From Dasypus novemcinctus (taxonomy: Eukaryota > Chordata > Mammalia > Cingulata > Dasypodidae): a DNA stretch of 64,000 nucleotides. The stretch's first letter is position 1. Each line of letters starts with the position of its first letter. Of this stretch, positions 57,348 to 64,000 are shown one piece after another. The notes under the pieces were generated by a model. It did no database searches, was not told the origin of the DNA, and saw only the letters and a list, made by a program, of their open reading frames with translations. The stretch is from contig NC_080680.1 of the NCBI RefSeq assembly GCF_030445035.2, forward strand, positions 49,675,212-49,739,211. The letters are read 5' to 3'. The translations under genes were made by a program, and so were the position numbers.

Positions 57348-58394
57348 ACTATGGAAATGATTATTAGACAAAAAGCAAATATGAGCGATTTTCTTATCTG
57401 AGTTTAAAATGGGTCGTTAGCAACGGAGACAATTCGCAACATCAACAACGCATTTGGCCCAGGAACTGCTAATGAATGTACAATGCAGTTGTGGTTCAAG
57501 AACTTTTGCAAAGGAGACAAGAGCCTTGAAGATGAGGAGCATAGTGGCTGGCCATCAGAAGTTGACAACGACCAGCTGGGAGCAATCATTGAAGCTGATC
57601 CTCTTGAACTACATGAGAAGTTGTCAAAGAACTCAACGGTCGACTATTCTATGGTCATTCAGCATTTGAAGCAAATTGGAAAGGTAAAAAGCCCCGATAA
57701 GTGGGTGTCCCATGAGCTGACTGAAAATCCAAAAAATCGTCAATTTGAAGTGTTGTTTTCTCTTATTCTATACAACAACACTGAGCAATTTCTTGATCGG
57801 ATTGTGATAAGTGATGAAAAGTGGATTTTATACGACAACTGTGGTGACCAGCTCAGTGGTCGAACCGAGAAGAAGCTCCAAAGCCCTTCCTAAAGCACAA
57901 CTTGCACCAGAAAAAGGTCATGGTCACTTTTTGGTGGTCTGCTACCAGCACAGCTTTCTGAATCCTGGCAAAACCATTACATTTGAGAAGCAGGCTCAGC
58001 AAATCGATGAGATGCACTGAAAACCTCAACATCTCCAGCTGGCATTGGTCAACAAAAAGGGCTCAATTCTTCTCCATGGCAATGCCCAACTGTACATCGC
58101 ACAACCAGTGCTTCGAAAGTTGAATGTATTCGACAATGAAGCTTTGCCTCATCCACTATATTCACTTGACGACTTGCCAGCTGACTACCGCTTCTTCAAG
58201 CATCTTGACAACTTTTTGCAGGGAAAATGCTTCCACACCAAGCAGGATGCAGAAAATGCTTTCCAAGAATTCATAGAATCCCAAAGCACAGATTTTTATG
58301 CTATAGAAATAAGCAAAATTATTTCTCATTGGCAAAAATGTGTTGATTATAATGGTTCCTATTTTGATTAATAAAGATGTATTGAGCCTAAAAA
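57348..58394 (+). pseudogene. Hsmar1-like mariner transposase portion of the retrocopy
   Basis: About 340 codons follow the transposase ATG (57351). Recognisable blocks are 'NINNAFGPGTANE', 'EEHSGWPSEVDNDQLGAIIE' (paired helix-turn-helix region), 'HLKQIGKV', 'SDEKWILYDN' with the first catalytic Asp, 'HPLYSLDDLPADY' with the third, and the terminal 'QKCVDYNGSYFD' before TAA 58369-58371. The second catalytic Asp is replaced by Gly (GGC 58078-58080). There is a one-base insertion near 57362, stops at about 57400-57420, a break after 57893 and another stop at 58018-58020. The order and spacing match the mariner DD34D family, closest in my recollection to Hsmar1/SETMAR. Confidence 0.9.
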
Positions 58395-58404
58395 AAAAAG
58401 TGAC

Positions 58405-60190
58405 CCCAAAATATGTCTGATTCTACCTCTTTCAACCCCTCCTGGTAAGGCAGTTTGGTCACTACATGCAGCTATTCCCAGAAAGGGACAACATCTCTTG
58501 GATGCTTCCTGATTAGGAAGAAATGGATGGGGGTGGGTATTACATTTAGACCTTGAAAATCTGGGGTTCTGTATTGACCACTTCTGAGTATGATGTGTCT
58601 TTCTTTCCTTCCCCTCAGAGGAACTTAAGACCAGCCTAGTCGGCATACCCTTCAAGTGGCAACCCAGCCACAAAGAGGCTGTATTCATTTCCTATTGCAG
58701 CCCTGGAATTCAGAGTACATAGCTGTGCCATGTAGAATTTAGTAAAGACACACAGAAACAAAAGCTGCTGCTGCAGCTGGCAAATAATTGTGCACAATGT
58801 AAGTCATAAGGAAAGGCCTTTATACTGTAGGTGATTAAAGAAATGGCATGCACCTATTCTGTGTGAATTCATTCGTGTTGCACTGATGACATTTGATTTA
58901 TCCAAGGAAAGTGGATCCATAACCTTAGAGAGGTCATCGGAAAAAGAAAGCACAAGGCTATGCACAGGACTGCAGGACACGGTGACAGAGTTGAGGCCCT
59001 GTGGACATATGCCTACTCCAGGGTGGAGGAGAAGACTGTAGGGTAGCGTCTGGTTTGTTGTTCCGGGTGCGTCTGTGGAATATGCAGTGGGGAGGTCTGA
59101 CGGTTTATTTCACCTGAACTGTCTTAGGATTGCATTATCTTCAGCAATTCCCTCCGTTTGAATTTTTCAAATGGTGAATGGCCAGATGTGAACTTCTCTG
59201 TCATTTATCAGCCAACACCTTTCCTCCTTCTGCAGTGAGATGTTGCTGCTGCTGCTCTTTCACTGGTATGTACTTTGCCAGCCGTGGGTAGGGTAAGAGT
59301 GCAGTGAGCACAAGGGAATCACTCCTTTCTGTCTGAATGCTGGCTGCCCTAGCAGACGTCATGCCCAAGAAAGCAAGAGATGAGCTGCCTGGTAAAAAAT
59401 CATCAGTTTCTGAATTCTCTCTCATCTTAAAGAATTCACAAAAAGTATATTCAAAATGGCTGTTCTGTTCTAATGGCCTGTCAAGTTCTTCAATGTTTAC
59501 TCTGACATTTTTTAATACCATGTTTGGTAAAGTTTCCTAATTGCTTTGCTCTAGGGGCAGCTCTCTCTTAGTCTTCCTTTTCTTTGCCCCTTTGTATTTC
59601 CAATCCTGCAATGGTCATGAGTTACCTCCAGAAATTGGCCAATACTGCATGCTGCAGCGCTTTTGGACAAGGAGCCATTTGTCTGTCTTCACATTTCAAG
59701 TGTCAGGCAGCCCAGGATTCCCTTTGCAGGGAGCACACATCTGTCTGTTTTGGTACATGTGGCAGACATTTGAAATATGAAGAATAAAAAAGGCTGTGGA
59801 AATCAAATTGCCCTTTTGAAACAAAATGACAATAAACTCCCTAATATTTCAAATGTCATGCAGCTCAGCTATTGTTTTCAACTTAGTGTTCACAGCCAGC
59901 CCTGCCTTGATTTCAATTCCTCTTAGTGCCAGCTAGTGCCAGCCAAAAACACCTTCTATTTAGAAACAACTTCATTATAATAACATTACCCCACATCACC
60001 CCCAATGAAATACAAAAGCTGATTAAAATATTTGTAGGAGACAAGCTGTAGTGAAATAAATGGGCTTTGTGTCTCTCATGGATAGGTCATGGGTTAAACT
60101 TTTAAGGTTCTTGGTCAAGATTCACAACTTTTCTGAAATCACATATACATCATTGCTATTAACTACTTTCACATTTAAAAAAACCAAACT
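58405..60190. other. Intergenic single-copy-looking sequence
   Basis: No gene or clear repeat recognised. The sequence is of higher complexity than its surroundings, with several short ORFs (up to about 106 codons on either strand) lacking homology or splice support. Confidence 0.55.
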
Positions 60191-60194
60191 TTTG

Positions 60195-60580
60195 GTGGCG
60201 GACTTGGCCCAGTGGTTAGGGCGTCTGTCTACCATATGGGAGGTCTGCGGTTCAAACCCCGGGCCTTCTTGACCCGTGTGGAGGAGTGCCGTGCCACGCA
60301 GGGGTGTCCTGGAGTAGGGAAGCCCCACAGTGCAAGGAGTGCGCCCTGTAAGGAGAGCCGCCCAGCACGAAAGAAAGTGCAGCCTGCCCAGGAATGGTGC
60401 CGCACACACGGAGAAGTGACACAAGATGACGCAGCAAAAAGAAACACAAATTCCCGTGCCGCTGACAACAATAGAAGCGGACAAAGAAGATGCAGCAAAT
60501 GGACACAGAGAACAGACAACTGGGGTGGGGGGGGGGAGGGGAGAGAAATAAATAAATAAATAAATCTTTTTAAAAAAAAC
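60195..60580 (+). mobile_element. DAS-SINE, nearly full-length
   Basis: Head 'ggcggacttggcccagtggt' with intact box B 'cggttcaaacccc'. The body is slightly shortened: the 'agctggcccatgcgcagtgc' part is missing after 'gtgtggagg'. The 'acaacaatagaagcggacaa' segment, a G-rich run and an AAATAAATAAATAAAT tail follow. CpGs are well preserved. The A-rich flanks AAACTTTT and AAACTTCT may be the TSD. Confidence 0.93.
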
Positions 60581-61394
60581 TTCTCACTCTTGGGCATGTT
60601 ATATATAGCCATCCACGTGTTTAGAGGGATGAGAAAAGTCATGTGTCATAGTAGTTCCATGTTGTGGTAGTTCCGTGCACAGGTTTTGTAATTCAGTTTT
60701 TGTGAACATGAGATTGTGCTTGGCATCAAGAGTGTATCATCATCTGACTTGATAATTTATTCTCTAAAATCCAATTAACCTTTGAGGAAACTAGGAAATT
60801 TTCCCTATAGTAGCAATGTAACAATGGCTGTGGTTTCTGGAGAAATTGAGCAGGTAGTAAAAATTCAAACCCCTCAAACAGTTGCAATGAACTTAAAAAG
60901 AATCACATGAAATTTAGAGTTCATCATCCTTAAGCATTATTTCATAAGGTAGGTTTAGGTCATTATTAAGAATGTGCTTCTTCTTGAATTAGAAACTAGA
61001 TAAAAAGGAACAGTGGTTTATGACTGTTATATACTGATGAGATATTAAAATTTCACACTGCAGCTAAAGGAGAAGAAATATCTGAAAGAAGTATGTCCTT
61101 TCTAGGTATTTCTATGGTCTGGATTGTGCTCAGGGTTATAAATTGGCATGAAACCATTACCACTTTTATAACCATTTTATGTGCCTTTATGTGCTTGGGA
61201 TATAATTAACATGGATGTTCTTGGGGAAATGGTAGTTAATTGATTTTTTAAACTTCAAATCACATAGGCCATGAGTAACCCAATTGTGAAGAACTAGTTG
61301 ATTGCTATTTTTCATAGGCAGGTGTCATCCTTCTAGCTGTTTGTCTTAGGGAAGTTTACTCTAGGAGCCATTTTGTTTGAATTCCAGCTTTGAC
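60581..61394. other. Intergenic sequence, nothing recognised
   Basis: AT-rich, no repeat family or exon identified. Confidence 0.6.
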
Positions 61395-61560
61395 ACTTTC
61401 TAATGTTTGTCCCTGGTAAAGTCACTTAGCCTCTTAAATGCTAGTTTCCTAAAATATTAAAATGGAGATAGTAATAGTAATAATAGTATTGTAAAGATTA
61501 AATAAGTTAATGTATATTAACCTTATAACAGTCCCTGGAACTTAGAGTTAACATCTTTTA
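61395..61560 (+). mobile_element. MIR SINE
   Basis: 'ctggtaaagtcacttagcct', 'taaatgctagtttcctaaaa', 'aatggagatagtaatagtaa' and 'gattaaataagttaatgtat' form the sense MIR order. Confidence 0.8.
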
Positions 61561-61564
61561 TTTA

Positions 61565-61765
61565 TTCAGAGCAGTGGTTGCAAAAGTTTGGTTCTTGGAT
61601 CAACTTAGACATGACCTGGGAACTTGATAGAAATGCAAATTCTTGCAACTCAACCCAGGTTTGCAAAAACCTTTAAAAGAACAACAACAACAACAACCAA
61701 ATGAAAAAAACAAGCCCTACAAGTAATGCTGATGCTTTCTAAAATGTAAGAACCCCTTCCTTAGG
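61565..61765 (+). mobile_element. MER5-like hAT element remnant with (AAC)n interruption
   Basis: 'agagcagtggttgcaaaagt', 'catgacctgggaacttgata' and 'gaaatgcaaattcttgcaac' match the 5' half of MER5/related hAT-Charlie elements. An AAC-repeat/A-rich stretch (61680-61712) interrupts it. 'acaagccctacaagtaatgc' continues the 3' half. Confidence 0.6.
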
Positions 61766-62059
61766 AAAATGGTTTAACTGCTCAGAGTTTCCATTTTAAA
61801 ATCTGTAATAGGGGTATAATGACATTATATTCTTTGGTTCACAATATGATGCTCAGCAACTGCTCTCTTTCTCCATTCTCAGTTCATGTGATTGGATGGG
61901 ACTGATAACACTTAAGTTACTTTATAAAATTTCAGTTTTCTGTTATTTGAAAAAGAAGTCCTGAAAAATAAATTACTTCATGGGATGTTTGTAAGTACTG
62001 AATGAAACAATGTGTGTAAAAACCCTGTGTCAGTCTGTGTTCTCTGAGAAGTAGGCTTC

Positions 62060-62485
62060 AAGATGGAATGTCTTAGTTTCCCAGGGATGCTGTAACATAA
62101 AATAGAGACTAATTGACTTAAACAGGAGTTTATTTTCTCACAGATTTGGAGACTACAAGTCCAAAATCAAGATGCTGGCAGGAACACGCTTTCTTTGAAG
62201 TCTGTAGTATTCTGGTGGTGGCTTGCTACCAATCCATAACTCCAGCCCTGCCTCCATCACTTGGCGGTCTCTCTCCCCATCTGTCTCTTCAGAAATTTGT
62301 GTCCAAATTTCCTCTGCTTATAAGGACTCCAGTCATATTGGATTAAAGTACACCCTGATTCAGTTCAGCATTATTTTAATTAATAGGATCTTCAAAGATC
62401 CTATTTACAAGTAAGTTTACATCCACAAGACTGGGGCTTAGGACTTAAACATGTCTTTGTAGGGGTTATGGTTTAATCCATAAAC
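62060..62485 (-). mobile_element. MLT1-type (MaLR) LTR, antisense
   Basis: 'tgtcttagtttcccagggat', 'caggagtttattttctcaca', 'ttggagactacaagtccaaa', 'gtccaaatttcctctgctta', 'taaggactccagtcatattg' and 'aaagatcctatttacaagta' follow the antisense MLT1 order. Solo LTR. Confidence 0.85.
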
Positions 62486-64000
62486 TGAGATTAGATATAC
62501 AAGTGATTTATTAGAGGAATTGATTGTGAAGGGAAAAGGGGGAGGAATTCATGGAAACTGGAAGAACCATCAGACCATGGGGGTAGGTCTGACTTTTGTG
62601 AAGGAGAGAGTGAAACAAGGAAGGCTGGGCAGAAGAGTCTTAGACTGCAGCACAGGTCTAAGAAAATTCAGCAAGGTGGATGGGCAGTCCTTGAGCTAAA
62701 TTCACCCATCAGAGGGGACTCTCATCTTCCAAGATTGGGCCCATCTTACTAACCTACTCTGTATGATCTAGAAGCCGTCCATGGGAAGTATGACCTGTAT
62801 GAGAAGGCAGGATGGGTTTCAGATAGCTGAGCCCAATAGAGAAGTTGAGGTCAATTACACTCCCTGCTGTCAGAGATCTGAGACGCACACAGCCATGACC
62901 ATGATAAATTCATAGGGCAGTGTCTAGACTTAGTAAGGGTTGGATAAAGGCTCTGCTATCTAATCTATTGTTCTGAAAGAAAAGCAAAAACTCCCCAAGC
63001 CTTTCAAACCCCATTCTATTCATTGTTCTAATTATTAGTGCATCTTGGGTCTCTTTCAGCAGTCACATGCTCTAAATATTGCAGATTCATAAAGCAAAAC
63101 AAACTCTATTAGCCCAGCGGGGAGCAATCCACTCAGCTAATCATTTATTGTAAATGCCACTCAGGTGCTGCCTTTAATGCATAAGTGCCAGGCATCCTAC
63201 TTTTGTCAACATTAGACTTGGAATAAAATCAGCATAGGATAGCTACCTGTGAGTATAGGCCACTTTGTCCCTTTCTTATTCTAATGGAGTGTGATTTTGA
63301 CACACCAAAGCCCTATTTACCTTTACTTGACTCTGGAGTAAAGAGTTGCACAACAAGTTGAATGACTTTTAGGGCTAGAAAATGCAGTTATAAATTCTTG
63401 GAATTTCACATGCAACAAGATCTACCCAGGCCATTTTCCATCATTCTTTCTCTTTTCTAGCTGAAAAATTAAGGATCAATACTAGCCAGGTGAGTTGTCA
63501 ATATCTGAATTTTTAAAAATCATTCAATAACTTTTCTGAGATAATGGAAAGTGCCAGATAAGAAAATGTACATCATTATTACCAGGAAAGAGCATTGTAA
63601 ACAGCACTTTTCTAATTCATTGACTGTTGGGAAAAATGTCATACAAATAAGGCCCCAGTGTTATTTCTTATCTGTATTCATCAGCGATGTCAGTTACCAC
63701 TGTCCTCAAAATAAAGCATTAGAAAGCATGACAGTTTTGGATTTCTTTTTTTCTCAGCAGAAAACATGTTGTGTTCAAGATAACATAGCACCAAGTAGGC
63801 CTGATAGGACTGTATTAACATCTGTGGATTGGCTTCCTCCATATTTAGAAGTTTTCCTATAGCACATCTTCAGTTTTCAGTTCTCTCTGATTCTTTGTTT
63901 AGAAAGTCCTCTTTAAAACCTTTCTACAGTTACATCAGGTTGGAAGAGAGACAATTCAGTTACCTTTCCTTGGCTCCATTTACACAGTCTTCCTATTCTT
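62486..64000. other. Intergenic sequence, no gene seen
   Basis: No exon or repeat recognised. A moderately complex stretch around 63110-63260 has several TAAT/ATTA cores and lacks repeat signatures. Confidence 0.55.

Larger units (their letters stand above)
57070..58394 (+). pseudogene. Retrocopy of a chimeric TRRAP-mariner mRNA
   Basis: Intronless unit with three parts: a GC-rich 5' UTR-like stretch (57070-57207), TRRAP codons 1-50 (57208-57347), then an Hsmar1-like mariner transposase reading frame (57351-58371) with its 3' UTR and AATAAA (58370-58375). The AATAAA is followed 14 nt later by a poly(A) run (58390-58399). A 10-bp direct repeat AAAAAGTGAC flanks the block (56840-56849 and 58395-58404) if the upstream SINE pair is included. 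The mariner inverted repeats are absent, so this is not a transposon insertion but an mRNA-derived L1-mediated retrocopy. Multiple stops and frameshifts make it a pseudogene. Confidence 0.85.

Overview
This looks like a mammalian, intron-bearing and repeat-dense nuclear segment, most likely from an armadillo (Xenarthra, Dasypus-type). The main clue is a recurring tRNA-derived SINE with a box B core GGTTCAAACCC and a long GC-rich body, which I recognise as the armadillo DAS-SINE family; complete, truncated and degenerate copies recur across the window. The rest is typical mammalian intergenic DNA: MIR, L2-like, MER5A, MLT1/MaLR LTRs, class I ERV remnants and several ages of L1.

Only one cellular gene is convincing. 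DMAC1 (TMEM261/C9orf123), a complex I distal-arm assembly factor, lies on the minus strand as two coding exons (9645-9372 and 8532-8468). They encode exactly 112 aa, with a CpG-rich promoter at about 9660-9775. In human this gene sits in a gene-poor part of 9p24, which fits the emptiness of the remaining sequence.

Layout: 1-8.2 kb is old repeats and two DAS-SINEs. 8.2-9.8 kb is DMAC1. 9.8-20.4 kb is mostly unremarkable single-copy DNA with MIR, MLT1 and SINE insertions. 20.4-22.7 kb holds a CpG-rich putative solo LTR and a 5'-truncated, polyadenylated ERV copy inserted into a MER5A. 23.3-44.4 kb is a stack of LINE-1s: an old plus-strand L1 was split by a second plus-strand L1, which was split in turn by a 7.9-kb minus-strand full-length L1 that carries a probable 3' transduction. 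45-56 kb has LTRs, L1 tails and the env/LTR remnant of another ERV. 56.8-58.4 kb is the most unusual locus. 58.4-64 kb is mostly single-copy DNA with one DAS-SINE and an MLT1.

The standout locus (57070-58394) is an intronless, poly(A)-tailed retrocopy of a chimeric mRNA. Its 5' part is the 5' UTR and first about 50 codons of TRRAP. Its 3' part is a whole Hsmar1-like mariner transposase ORF, joined just upstream of the transposase start and in the TRRAP reading frame. This implies that a TRRAP-mariner fusion transcript, analogous in architecture to SETMAR, was once made in the germ line and copied back by L1. Two SINE monomers directly 5' of it appear to share the same target-site duplication.
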